Below, in pieces: positions 11,561 to 22,619 of a stretch of 64,000 nucleotides of DNA. A program made the translations under genes and the position numbers. This stretch comes from Saururus chinensis. Its lineage: Eukaryota; Streptophyta; Magnoliopsida; Piperales; Saururaceae. The DNA lies in assembly GCA_035235625.1 (NCBI GenBank), contig CP141146.1:1792501-1856500 (forward strand). Reading direction: 5' to 3'. Under the pieces are notes generated by a model. It was not told the DNA's origin. It made no database searches and worked only from the letters and a program-made list of their open reading frames with translations. Each line of letters opens with the position of its first letter. The stretch's first letter is position 1.

Positions 11561-12578
11561 TGGCGAGGCAATATGGAAAAAACTCTTACTTTAAAGATCA
11601 ATGATATACATGTTAACACCAATAATATTAATACTTCCTAATTAGAAACTGCATGCGACATCATATTTACTATCTTGAAAATAAAAAAGATAGTTTTCAC
11701 GTTGGAGGCTTACATTTGTTTTGTTTTGTTTTTATAAGAGGCTTACGGTTGTTTTATGACCATCAATGTATACAAAGTCATGTTAATATAAGTCCTAATA
11801 ATTACATGTCTTGGGTGGGTCATCGGATTTTGATTTATTGACACGTACTTATATGGTTGATAACTTTTGAGTAATATGTATTGTCTAATCCGATTTGTAT
11901 TTACACAATCCCATGTGAGCCCTAACATATATTACCTCTTTTCATGTATATGACTCTACTTAATTAAAAATTATAAAGTATTGTAAGAGACTGAAATTTT
12001 GTAACTTGTTGGTCTGGCTTCCAATATTGGCAAATCTTGTGAAGGCACATGTAATTCTCTGAATGTGTTGAACTTTCTTTAACAAAACAGTGACTTTAAG
12101 GAGCTGCATCTAAGCTAAAAAAAGCTTATGAAGCAGTTCTTTTAGATTTAAAATTATTCATATTTTTAGGGAGGCTAGTAGGGTGGTAGAGTTGCACGTG
12201 ATACATCCTCCATTTTATATTAATAGTTATATTTATAAAAAAATATTTTTTTATGAAATAGGGAGATTTATTTTCAGGATGAGGGAAAATAAGGTCATGA
12301 TACTCTTTTTTAAGTACCTAGTACTTAATTAAACAAAATAAAATTATTAATTAAGAATAATTTTATTTTTCAAATAAAGTTATTAATGTAGGACAAGAAG
12401 AGTCTGGTGCAACTTCTCACTTTTTCCTTAGTACTGTTAAAAAAATGTAGAAAGGAGCCTCACTATGTAAAGAGTAGAATTTTTACCAATTAAACTAATG
12501 CTTCTGTCCCACTTTAACAGCCTACATTTAAAAACTGAATGAACCATTTTAAGTTAATTTTCAAATGCATACTATTAT
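11561..12578. other. AT-rich intergenic segment
   Basis: About 1 kb of AT-rich DNA without a supported gene. It contains a degenerate half of a Stowaway-like sequence (near 12204-12400: catcctccattttatatta ... ttaatgtaggac). The segment ends at the target site of the LTR at 12579. Confidence 0.5.
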
Positions 12579-15500
12579 TGTCACGCCCCGGTGATGCCCG
12601 ACCCAAGCCGAACCCGGTCTAGGGGCCGGTCAAGCGTGCGGGGGCAACGAAGTGAACATTGAGGAACGATCTAGCGGAAGACTTAACCCTAGCCACGGGC
12701 GATTAACAGAAACACGGAGTGCGCACAATCCTTTGAGCAAGAGTAAACAAAAGGGAAGGAAAATGTGTTGCTTATCACAAAATAAACAATAATCTTAAAA
12801 CCCACAAGCTTAGTTAAGTAAAGCCCACACCGGCTCAAAATAAATCATAAGCATCACAACAGTAAAATGAGACATAAATCCAAAACAAGAACCCTACACA
12901 AAGGTCCTGAACAACAGCATAACTAAGGAAAATAAACCACACAAAGAACTCCACGATCATATCCAAGCCACCTCCGACCTTTCCTCAAAGAGGGGATACT
13001 GTCCGTCTGCGTGTCGCACCATGCAGCCCCAAATCAAAACACCAAAGAGGGGTGAGTTTAACAAACTCAGCAATGGTTTTAATATCACTAACAACATCGA
13101 AAAATACGATAGCATAGCGATATAATCATTCAAATCAACGAATTACATGGTGCATCATTTTCTGATCACACATACATATCACCTAACACTGCATCATAGT
13201 GCATAATCAACCTGCATGGATGTATCTCTAACATACATATTCCCACATGCATAACATCAACATCAACCTGCATGGATGTATCTCTAACATACATATTCCA
13301 CATGCATAACATCAACATCAACCTGCATGGATGTATCTCTAACATACATATTCCAACATGCACAACATTAACATCACCTTGCATTGATGTATCTCTAACA
13401 TACATATTCCAACATGCACGACATCAACATCAACCTGCATTGATGTATCTCTAACATACATATTCCCACATGCATAACATCAACATCAACCTCCATCAAA
13501 GAGTAATCACACATTAACGTCACACAGACGGGAGCATAGACAAGGCCACAAAGGCGTGTCATGGTCCAAAATTCTACACAAGAATTCAAGAAAGATCGGG
13601 GTTGTCAATCCCTATCTTGCCGCCTGGACGATCCTGGCCAAGGATGTCCCATTCTCACACAGAGAATCTAGAGCAGAGGTGTTCGCCCAGGGACATCTTC
13701 TGCGGAGGGAAGAGCCCGAGTTCTCACACAGAGAACCCTAGAACACGTGGTAGCGGGGTGCACACGGCATACCACACTGGATTCTCAGGGTCCAGATGAC
13801 ACACATAATAACATTCTCACAATCCGCAAGACAAGTACACAACTCGTCCCCACATCATTCCATTTAACAAGACTCAACCCGGGGAGTGCACTCGTTCCAC
13901 AGAGGAACTTCAAAACAAAATATGTCCTTTCGGACCAATCAACTTGCGATTAATCCATGACCGATCAATCCGGCACACAATTCCGTCACATTGCATCCAA
14001 TCGGTCAAATTCGATTAATCACGATGAAGCTTCAATTGGAAATCCATTTTCATGATGCATGCAGCATGGTACATACGTGGGCAAAGCATACATGAATCCT
14101 AATCCATGATAAGTGCTCTCATCAGCCCCTAATGCATCATTCATAATCACAATATCAAGCTTCAACATCATCATTTAACCCCACATGTGTGTGTGCATCT
14201 AGTAGAAGCATTTCACATAATGCATGCCAACATGCTTGAAATTAAACTCACTACTACACTACACATGTGAATTTCCATCTAAACATGAATTCCAGCGGAA
14301 ATCATAGGAGAAGAATCGTTGAAATCATATCTCAATTCAAAACTCAACCACAAAGGCTAAACACATATAACATCACTCATTTCATCATTGAGTCATGGCA
14401 TTCACCAACATCCACACACCACTAACCACAATCTATCATGACAAATCAATCCAACAATGATTGTAATCCTACTGAAAATATGTTTAACCAAAGGGAAACA
14501 ATCATTCATAATTTCAAGATAACGATTCCAACATCATGCCACAAAACATAGGTCATTCCACCATCTCTAAGCATATATCTCAACTCCATAAACTCAATAG
14601 CATGCATTTTCAGTAGCCTAACATAGCTTAAAACACTCCACATTCATATAAAATTGGCAAGCTAAAGTGGAATCATCAAAATAGGCATCATATGCACAAC
14701 ATACAATTTCCTGTGTAGCCGATCGATCGCCCTTCAGGCCGTTTGATCGGTTACACGCAAAAATTTGAAATTTACAGTTCAGCTGATTGATCCGTCTACA
14801 AGGCCGATCGATCGCCAACACGGCAAAACAGTCATCTTCCTTTCGCAAATCCAAACTGAAACACCATATATAACACTTCAAATCCACATCTAACACCCTA
14901 ATCATCATCAAAAGTCCTCCTTGACTTCCAAAATATCAAACCAAATCATAATAATGCAAAACCCTAAGAAATCAGGATTAAATAATTCCATTTTCTAATC
15001 TTACCATTAACACACTAAATCAAGCAAACCATTTTGAAATAAGCCTAAAATGGAGAGTTTTACCATGGCTAAACAGAGATTTTGAAGACCCATTACCTCA
15101 GTACTTGATTAAACTCGGATTGAAAAGTCACCCTTCTTGAAATCCTTAAAAACATAATGAGTTTGAATTAAACTCTAATAGAAATCGATTTACTCAAGAA
15201 ATCCCTAATTAAATCTTAGATCTAGGGCTTGCTGGTAGTAAAAATCGAATTTTGAATGTTAGGGTTTATAGTAAAACACAAATCAGTAGTTTTTGATGGT
15301 AAAAAATGAATTGAATCAAGGGGAAAATGGTAGATTTGGAAGAAATTAAGAAGAAAGCCATGGATTAGTGTTTAATTAGAGTAAGCTTACCTTAATCGGC
15401 TTCTAATTCGGGCCTAAGTGGGGATTAGGCCAGCCCTCCTTCCTTAGCCTATTCCCAAAAATGGAAATGGCTCAGGTTTTCCCTTTTATGATAAGGGTTG

Positions 15501-15913
15501 GGATATGCATAAGTAAGTTTTGGGGTCTGAATAGGAAAAGTAGGCTAAAAGTGGGTATTTTACAAATTTAAACACAAATTAAGCCTAATAAAATTCTGAA
15601 AATTTTTGTGTGACCTTAGGTATATGTCTAGGTTCATTTGACCCAAAAATAAAATTTTCGACGGTGGGGCCCACAGGGGTCCCGCCAAAACCCTAATTTT
15701 TGGGAAAATAGTAAAAATTCTGAAAAATCCCAAAAATTCACATTTGGTCTAAAATCACTTAAAACCACTAATGTTGAAGTTGATTTTGGTTAAAACCATC
15801 ACAAACTCTATTTATTTACAAAATTACCGAATAAGATCAGAAAACGCGTTAATCTCACGATAACCCATAATTAAAGAAAATCAAAACCCGGTTTAAAGAT
15901 GAGGGTCCTTACA
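12579..15913 (-). mobile_element. Solo LTR, family 1, copy B
   Basis: The 3335-bp block starts tgtcacgcccc and ends gggtccttaca, and is flanked by a perfect 5-bp duplication, attat (12574-12578 and 15914-15918). It aligns with copy A along its whole length with only scattered differences, including the minisatellite and the cgatcg cluster. Because each copy has its own target duplication, and the outer flanks of the pair do not match (aacat versus attat), the two are independent solo LTRs and not the ends of one element. Read on the minus strand it has the same TGTAAGGACC start as copy A. Confidence 0.88.
13212..13490. repeat. 56-bp minisatellite inside LTR copy B
   Basis: Five units of 55-56 bp with the same core and order as the array in copy A at 3775-4052. 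Unit number is the same in both LTRs, so the array predates their dispersal. Confidence 0.85.
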
Positions 15914-16398
15914 ATTATAATGGGATGGAGGGAAGACCAACCCCCTCTTGGAGACCTGGGACTATGAGACTTTAGTTTTCCATATGATTACCCATGTATA
16001 TTTCTCGTTGTCGTATATTAATTGTCTACAATAAATAAATATATTATTTTAGAAGTAAATTTATTAGCTTTTAAATTTCATCCATTAATTTTTTTTACTT
16101 CATCCACTAATTATTATGAGGAGGATAACATGAAATAAGACAACTAATATAGGATAATTTTTTTCAAATCCAAACAATTAACATAGACAGAGTATATTAC
16201 ATTAGTGTTCCGTTTTGTTGTGAAACTTTTACTCCCTCCATCCCAATTGATAATTTTATTTGGTTTCAAAATGAACTAATTCATTTTGATCGACTAAATA
16301 AAACTATTAATGTGGGAGAGAGGGAATATCAGCTAAGCTCTCATAATTTATTGTTTTTTTTTTGTAATGAAAATCTTGTATTTTGTCTATGTCTCTAA

Positions 16399-16830
16399 TA
16401 CTCCTTCGAAGGGATGCAACTGGTTGGGTTTTGTAAAACTAGAACCTAATACCAATTAAGAAATGGTAAACCCGAATTTAACCCGAATAGCTATTTAAGT
16501 TGAATTTACAAACCTAAATCCGACACTAATGTATCGGATCTTATCAAAATATAATGAAAATTCTAAAAAAATTATATTTATAACCTTAATTGTTGAGTCG
16601 AGTTAAATTACCTAAAACCCAAACCCCACTCGAATAACTATTTGGGTTGAATTTGAAAACCCAAACCCATCCTATTAGGTTCAGGTCAAGTCGGTTTTCA
16701 CCATATGCCTGACCCGAGTGACATCCCTACTCCTTCCGTCTCATAGTAATAACTTCATTTTTTTTAAATGAACTAAAATCAGTTAATTTTGAAAAAATTA
16801 AATAAAGCTAAATGTAAGACGGAGGGAGTA
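16399..16830. mobile_element. Stowaway MITE interrupted near its left end
   Basis: The right part, 16730-16828, has ctccttccgtc at the left and gacggagggag at the right, with TA on each side (16728-16729 and 16829-16830), typical of Stowaway elements of the Tc1/mariner type. The first bases of the element, ta-ctccttc, also occur at 16399-16407, separated by an inserted hAT-like element. The original MITE was therefore about 100 bp long and was later split close to its left terminus. Confidence 0.75.
16408..16728. mobile_element. hAT-like MITE nested in the Stowaway element
   Basis: A 321-bp AT-rich insert with terminal inverted repeats of the agggatg(t)cact...gggt type. The left end reads agggatgcaactggttgggt; the right end, reverse complemented, reads agggatgtcactcgggtca. 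The 8-bp direct repeat actccttc flanks it at 16400-16407 and 16729-16736, with two extra bases at the left end, as expected for a hAT target duplication. A related copy is at 35372-35732. Confidence 0.65.
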
Positions 16831-17164
16831 TGTAATACCCTCTCTCTCACAAACTCAAATATGCTCAATGACCCTTCATTTGTAGAGCTTTCACATGCTG
16901 TTAATGACCCAGAATAGATGGTGCCCAAAGAAGTGCACAAAATATGCACATTAGATTATGATTTTCATATTTTGATGCGCATTGTCCATCCGGGGACATT
17001 GACTATTCACCAACTAGGGTGGTCCTTGGCTAAATAGTTAGCAAATAAGGTTTGTCCATGTTTGTGTCCACTAACAATTTATCTACAGGCAATTTATTTG
17101 TGGACAAAGCCTCTTTTTTGGCAAACACGACAAGTATCTATAGACATGGCCTCTTAGGATTATA

Positions 17165-17897
17165 GAAGGCCGTATTGATACGGATGAGAGTTTCGATGAC
17201 TATGGATATAGGTACGCGTCGATGATACGCTTGGTACGCACCGAAACGGGCGTAAACCCTTTTATAAATATAAAAATATATTATAACTAATAATATATCA
17301 TTATAATACTTCTTTTAGAGCACAATAAGATCATAAAATGTCGTATAAACTGATACAAGTAATCTAAAATCAGTTTATTTGGAACCATATACTATTATGT
17401 TCTCTGTCTCATACAAATTATTGCTCATTCTTTACCATATTAAGTGCTCTAAAATTAATTTATTTTAAAAATAAATATGAGTCTAAGTTATATGTTAAAA
17501 TAAATGTATATTTGTGGAGCACTATATATAAAAATAATAATTATGTAAATTACATGGACCTACCCGTATTCATCTCATATAACTTTAAAAATATTATTTT
17601 TTAATATAACAAAAATATAAAATTTTAAAGAAGTTGGGTTTGAATTGTATTTTTGTTCTTTAAGAAAAAATTTTAAAATTTTTTTTTAAAAAAAAATTTA
17701 TTTTTTTAAATAAAAAATATTTTTAAAATAAACATTTATTTTTTTAATACTGTATCGATACATATCGGCCAAATCGATATGGTACAGCTGATAAGTATCG
17801 CGATCTGTGTGGGGGGCGTACCACCTCCCGTACCCGTATCGGTCGATATGGTGCCGTATCGGTCGATATGGTGCCGTATCGACCGATACGGCCTTCC
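17165..17897. mobile_element. Non-autonomous DNA element with ggccgtat terminal repeats
   Basis: The left end reads gaaggccgtattgatac and the right end, reverse complemented, reads ggaaggccgtatcggtcga, giving imperfect terminal inverted repeats. The interior is extremely AT-rich with A and T runs at 17640-17760. Beside the right end, 17835-17893, the 20-bp unit cgtatcggtcgatatggtgc is repeated nearly three times. No target duplication is clear and no coding capacity is seen. Confidence 0.5.
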
Positions 17898-19295
17898 ATG
17901 CTTTAGATGAGGGTTGAAATAGTTGGAGAAAATAAGAGAGGTGTTGATGACTTTGGCTAAATAGGATAGCTAGGATGAAGATCTCTAGATTAAGTAACTT
18001 AACATATGATAATGGTTTAGACTTATATATGTTATATTCTTTATTTGTAATATTACTAGTGAACAAATTAGTTCATTTTGAAAAGCCAAATGAGCTATTA
18101 ATGTAACGACAAGGTTGAAAAAAAGGGTTTCCTAATAATATTTTCAGAGTAAATGCAGCGAAAAAACTCAAATAATTTTTTTCTAAACAAATCATGCAAA
18201 ACAACGACTAAAATAAACCTCAAACTGTGACTACCATTTTTTAACATAATGATAATTCAAACAATAAATATCCATAATAGTCATTCAAATCCATTAAATA
18301 ATGAGTCAGTTCTCTTCCATGTGCAAATATGATAACCATTTAAGTATAACAAATAAAGTATGAGATAACAACTCTTATGCCTTATTACAATCTAATGAAA
18401 ATAAAGCATATCCTACTTTGAAGCATGAGTCCCTGCTTGACGAATTCAGCTACTCAGCTACTCCTCCTTTGAGGTATCTGCATAACTATAACCATTTATA
18501 CTCAATAAGATCAAACAAGTATATAAAACCCATAGAGGGACTAAGTCGTGACTTTGATCATTATTGAACACCACCATTAGTTATTTTACCCATACCCAGC
18601 TTTATCATAACAAGGCCATCAACCCCGTCACACAACATTAAAGGTTTTTATACAATAAAATCTTAGTATCAGAGACTCACCCATGCTTATAATTAAAATT
18701 GACCTAGGGATTAATCTTTGCCAATATTCTTGAATGCTCGACTCAAGCCTTGAAGTAGAGTGGTTAAACAACAGGTTGACCTAAATCTTGAGGGCTTTCA
18801 TAAACCTACCACAAATTTGGAGACATGGATCCCAACTATATTTATGGTCACAGATTGATGGGGTTTCTATGATGCTCATGAAACTCCATTTTTCATATGC
18901 ATTATATGGTATTGTAAAGACTTGTGGGAAACCCGGGGTAAAGACCTCTCTGACCAATACCCAAATTGTTGATGCAATAAAAAAAGTATATCACAATCTC
19001 CACCATCCCCCAAATTTGAGAGAAATAAATCTTTGTAGACTTTACTATTTGTACCTCATTGAAACCTAAGACCATATGGCTCAAAATTCTAAATAATTAA
19101 AACACAGAAAATATTAATTTTCATAGGTCAAGCATTAGTTCTTATAAATGGAGCACCTTAATTGCACATGGTGAATCAACCCACAACCATCCATAAGGAC
19201 AATTTAGTACATTTACTATAATATGGCTGTTTCAGAACCGGGTCATACCCTTCCTGCCCTATAATGTAATTTTTCAAATTTATTTACCTTTTTTT
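17898..19295. other. Intergenic segment, no gene seen
   Basis: The sequence has no recognisable coding potential beyond short chance frames. A tgtaacgac at 18102 followed by ...aaatgcagcg resembles an LTR start, but no matching LTR end or target duplication was found, so I do not annotate an element. Confidence 0.4.
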
Positions 19296-19925
19296 AAAGA
19301 ATGTGGCTATTCAAACCCCACTTTGTCCTTTTGTCCCCAATTTCTTCTTTACCCCAACTTTTTTTTTATTAAAATCTCTTATTTATCCCCCATGCTTAAA
19401 AAAAAATACCCCACTTCTCCCCTTTCCTCTTTTTCTCCGGCGAAGCTTTGGTTATCGGTACCGGCATCACCGGGGTTAGATCTACGTCAAACTGGCCGTG
19501 AGCTGGCCTGCACTGCCAATCTGGCGTGTGGCCAGATCCAACAGACCGGCCACGGCCAGTGCGGCCAAATCTAGTAGCGTCGTCCACGGCTAGGCCACGC
19601 AGTGCAGCAAGATCTGCCACGGCCAAATCTGGCCGTGCTACCCACGGCTAGCGCAAGTCGTGTTGTGCTGGCCATGCACAACACAGCTAAATCTAGCCGC
19701 AGCCTGTGCTGGCCATGCAGCCAGTCCTCCAGTGTGCAGGCTAGATTTGGGGCACTGGAGTGGTCGCCGTCACCGTTGCCGTCGTTGGAAGAATAAAAAG
19801 AGGGGTTTAATGGAGTAAGGGAAATATGAACAAAATGAATGGAAAAATAAGAAAAAATAAAATTTAAAAAATATTACTTTACTTTGGGGGACACCGAAAA
19901 AAAAAGGTCTAAATAGCTATTTTCT
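19296..19925. mobile_element. MITE-like element with GC-rich core, copy 1
   Basis: The left end (gtggctattcaaacc, 19303-19317) and right end (ggtctaaatagctat, 19906-19920) are inverted repeats of each other. They are followed inward by pyrimidine-rich and purine-rich AT arms respectively. The core, 19436-19790, is GC-rich and repeats gatctggcc/ggccagatc motifs. A related copy lies inverted at about 37700-38292. No protein is encoded and the superfamily is uncertain. Confidence 0.55.
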
Positions 19926-21300
19926 GTTTTAAATATTTAAAGAGGTAAAAATAGGCCTGATCCGGCCCGATTCTACTCAAATGAGATCGGTTCAGGTGCA
20001 AAGACGATGGCCAAACCCACAACTCGTGCGAGTTCTGGTTTGGCATCAGTCATCTTCCTCCCTCCCGAACTACACCATGCTGTTGCAGGCCAAAGAAGAT
20101 GGTGGTGCGATGGTGGGCCGCTGCCTGATTCCGGCCGCCCTAGGCTTGCCAGAATGATTCCACCACCACCCGCTGAACAAATTAGAGAGGTTTCATGCCC
20201 CATCCTCATCCGCTGTCCATTCTTCGCTACCGGCTCCGGCGACTGGAAAACAGAGCACAACAGTATAGAGCCGGCATCCATCCGACCACCCGACGGTCAC
20301 TGAAACTTCTGCCGAGACTTTCCTTATTGTCCTCTGGCCCCTTCCCGGATCACTTTCATGTGCACATGCTGCATCTGGACACTCTTCATCTTTGACTCCG
20401 GTGGTGGAAAATAGAACTGGGAGTCCGCCAGTGTGTCTCAGGTCCTGTTGGACAACTTCTCGCCAGAATCGGCTTCCCTACAACCGTGGCCGAGACGTGT
20501 AGAATATGTCCGACCCTTTGTCCCTAGCCGTAGTTCCTTTTTTCAGGGACGCCGTAGCAAAGATCTCACCGAGAGTCTGCTGTCGGCGTTTGGAGCCGAG
20601 CCGGCTCTTGCAATCCCAAGGGCAGCTCCGCTGGTCGTCGTCCAACGTCAGAAGAACCAATGTGGGTCTGCGTCCTTCATCTCAGGCCATCTCCTCCGTC
20701 CATGGCATATGCCACGGCTATATTAAGAGTGTAAAGGTGATGGATAGACTGTTGGTGATCTCCTCGTCCATAGGCAATGACTCCAAACAATCGCTTGGAG
20801 CTATGCCTACGATGGGATATTTTCCCAGCGTTGTCCAGTTCCGGTCGGCACCCACAACACCGAAACCAGACTGGACACTCGACTCTGTTTGAGAGAATAG
20901 AATTGAGCGCATGATCACCGTCCCGAATGCTGCCAATTGACGGGGAAGAGGTGTTGTCAGCGCCAATGTTCTCACTTGAGGTGACACTGCGCAGCAGCTC
21001 CTCACGTTAATTTACAATGAAGTTTCTAGATATGCATGCAAACCACCAACGTGATTTATAAAACAAGGATCTTCCCCTTTCTCTGACAACGTCTTCGCAC
21101 ACGCTCCCCTCACCTCCTTTTCTGCCGACATACTCTTTTCTGGTCACTGGAAGCCTTAAGTCCTCAATTTTAATGGCTTCGTGGATAGTTATCGAAGTGT
21201 TTCTTATTATCTCGATAATGAGCCTAGTGTAAATCTATGAAATCTAAGACGCACAAGAGTGCTAATGAGTGCTTGGCGCCGTCGATCATAACAATATTAA
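19926..21300. other. Intergenic segment with moderately GC-rich block
   Basis: The part from 19980 to 21000 is GC-richer and open in several frames on both strands, but none of the translations contains a motif I recognise and no consistent exon structure appears. It may be old transposon DNA. 21000-21300 is ordinary AT-rich sequence. Confidence 0.35.
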
Positions 21301-21607
21301 TGGTTCCGAGGAGAACGTTATGGTTATGCTTGCTAATGAACATTGGGAATAGAGGAGTGTTTTGGTACAGTAAATAAAACAGTTGCAACCACAGAAGCTC
21401 ACAAATTTCATTACAAATAGAAGTTACACGAGATCTATGCATGAAAAGCCTGTCGAATTTGCAACGCACTACATCAGGGTACGTATAGGAATGCACTGCA
21501 GACAGGTTAATCGTCTCCTAGTATATATGCAGCCACTCTTATTGCTATAAGTGCATGCTAAGCACACTCTTCTGCTCTGGTTACGTACTGGTACTAGAAC
21601 CTTAATT

Positions 21608-22558
21608 TCATGGACTGTGGCCACCATCGTAGCCACCGCCGTGCTTCCCCCCAGCGCCGTAATATCCATCTTTGCCGCCACAACCACTGCGTCCCCCATA
21701 TCCACCTCGACCATAGCCAGGTCCGCCACCGTAGCCTTTTCCATAACCGCCGTCGCCGCCGTAGCCCTTACCATAACCCCCATCTCCATCATAGCCCTTG
21801 CCATAACCACCGTAGCCCTTTCCATAACTACCGTCGCCACCGTAGCCCTTACCATAACTACCGTCGCCACCGTAGCCCTTGCCATAACCACCATCGCCTC
21901 CGTAGCCCTTTCCATAACCACCGTCGCCTCCGTAGCCCTTTCCATAACCACCGTCGCCACCGTAGCCCTTACCATAACCACCGTCGCCTCCGTAGCCCTT
22001 TCCATAACCACCCTCGCCTCCGTAGCCCTTTCCATAACCACCCTCGCCTCCGTATCCCTTTCCATAACCACCCTCGCCTCCGTATCCCTTTCCATAACCA
22101 CCCTCGCCACCGTTGCCCTTGCCATAACTACCATCGCCTCCGTAGCCCTTTTCGTAACCACCGTCGCCTCCGTAGCCCTTTCCATAACCACCATAGCCTT
22201 TACTATAACCACCGTCGCCACTGTAGCCCTTTCCATAACCATCATCGCCATAGCCACCACCATGGCCTCTTTCTCCTTCATATCCACCCCCATAATATCC
22301 TTCTTTGCCATGACCGTCTTCCCCGCCGTATCCTGTGCCATCTCCTCCATAACCTACACCATGATCTCCACCACCTTCATATTTACCTACACCTTTGCTA
22401 CTGCTGTACTCAGTCACTGCACTATCACCATCGCCATGGCCCAGCTCATCCTTGCCTGACTCAGCAGCCTCCTTCGTCGGGAGGGATCTGGCAGCTGAAC
22501 AGACTCCTATGCCTACCAACACAATGAGAAGAACGCTTACAGCTCTATGAATCGCCAT
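21608..22558 (-). CDS. Secreted glycine-rich repeat protein (GYGKGYGGDG type)
   Basis: A single-exon frame of 316 residues. The start at 22558 gives an N-terminus MAIHRAVSVLLIVLVGIGVC, a typical secretory signal peptide cleaved near residues 22-23; the upstream extension of the open frame would spoil it. After an acidic stretch (residues 24-70), residues about 105-280 consist of some 18 tandem decapeptides of the form YGKGYGG(D/E)G(G/S), followed by a Gly/Tyr-rich tail ending GGGYDGGHSP. Plant glycine-rich proteins of this design are usually exported to the cell wall, where Tyr residues can be cross-linked and Lys adds charge. That role is inferred from family knowledge. Some repeats are shortened (YSKGYGG, YGKGYGG), which suggests unequal exchange. 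Long antisense frames opposite it are artefacts of the repeat. Neighbouring genes give no functional context. Confidence 0.88.
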   Translation of the reverse strand: MAIHRAVSVLLIVLVGIGVCSAARSLPTKEAAESGKDELGHGDGDSAVTEYSSSKGVGKYEGGGDHGVGYGGDGTGYGGEDGHGKEGYYGGGYEGERGHGGGYGDDGYGKGYSGDGGYSKGYGGYGKGYGGDGGYEKGYGGDGSYGKGNGGEGGYGKGYGGEGGYGKGYGGEGGYGKGYGGEGGYGKGYGGDGGYGKGYGGDGGYGKGYGGDGGYGKGYGGDGGYGKGYGGDGSYGKGYGGDGSYGKGYGGYGKGYDGDGGYGKGYGGDGGYGKGYGGGPGYGRGGYGGRSGCGGKDGYYGAGGKHGGGYDGGHSP

Positions 22559-22604
22559 TAAGATTTGCAACACACGACAATGGATCAAATCCAACGAAGA
22601 CTGG

Positions 22605-22613
22605 TATTTATAG
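22605..22613 (-). promoter_or_regulatory. TATA box of the glycine-rich protein gene
   Basis: On the minus strand the sequence reads ctataaata, about 47 bases upstream of the start codon at 22558. That would give a 5' leader of roughly 15-20 bases with normal TATA spacing. The short leader and strong TATA fit a highly expressed gene. Confidence 0.7.
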
Positions 22614-22619
22614 AGCAGG

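Noticed and set aside
3143..15913. One complete 12.8-kb LTR retrotransposon
   Set aside because: Outer flanks differ, each LTR has its own target duplication, and the interior shows DNA-transposon-type remnants in place of gag-pol.
20007..21005. Overlapping ORFs of 60-128 codons
   Set aside because: Open on both strands because of composition, with no motif and no splice structure.
21469..22350. A 293-codon minus-strand frame rich in MVVMERATEA
   Set aside because: Shifted frame of the same repeat without signal peptide logic; the glycine-rich frame has a signal peptide and a matching TATA box.
21551..22459. Long plus-strand frames of about 300 codons (MHAKHTLLL..., MDCGHHRSH...)
   Set aside because: They are antisense to the glycine-rich repeat gene. 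A 30-bp repeat unit keeps every frame open, and the translations are meaningless ITTVASVALS or HRSPFHN repeats.
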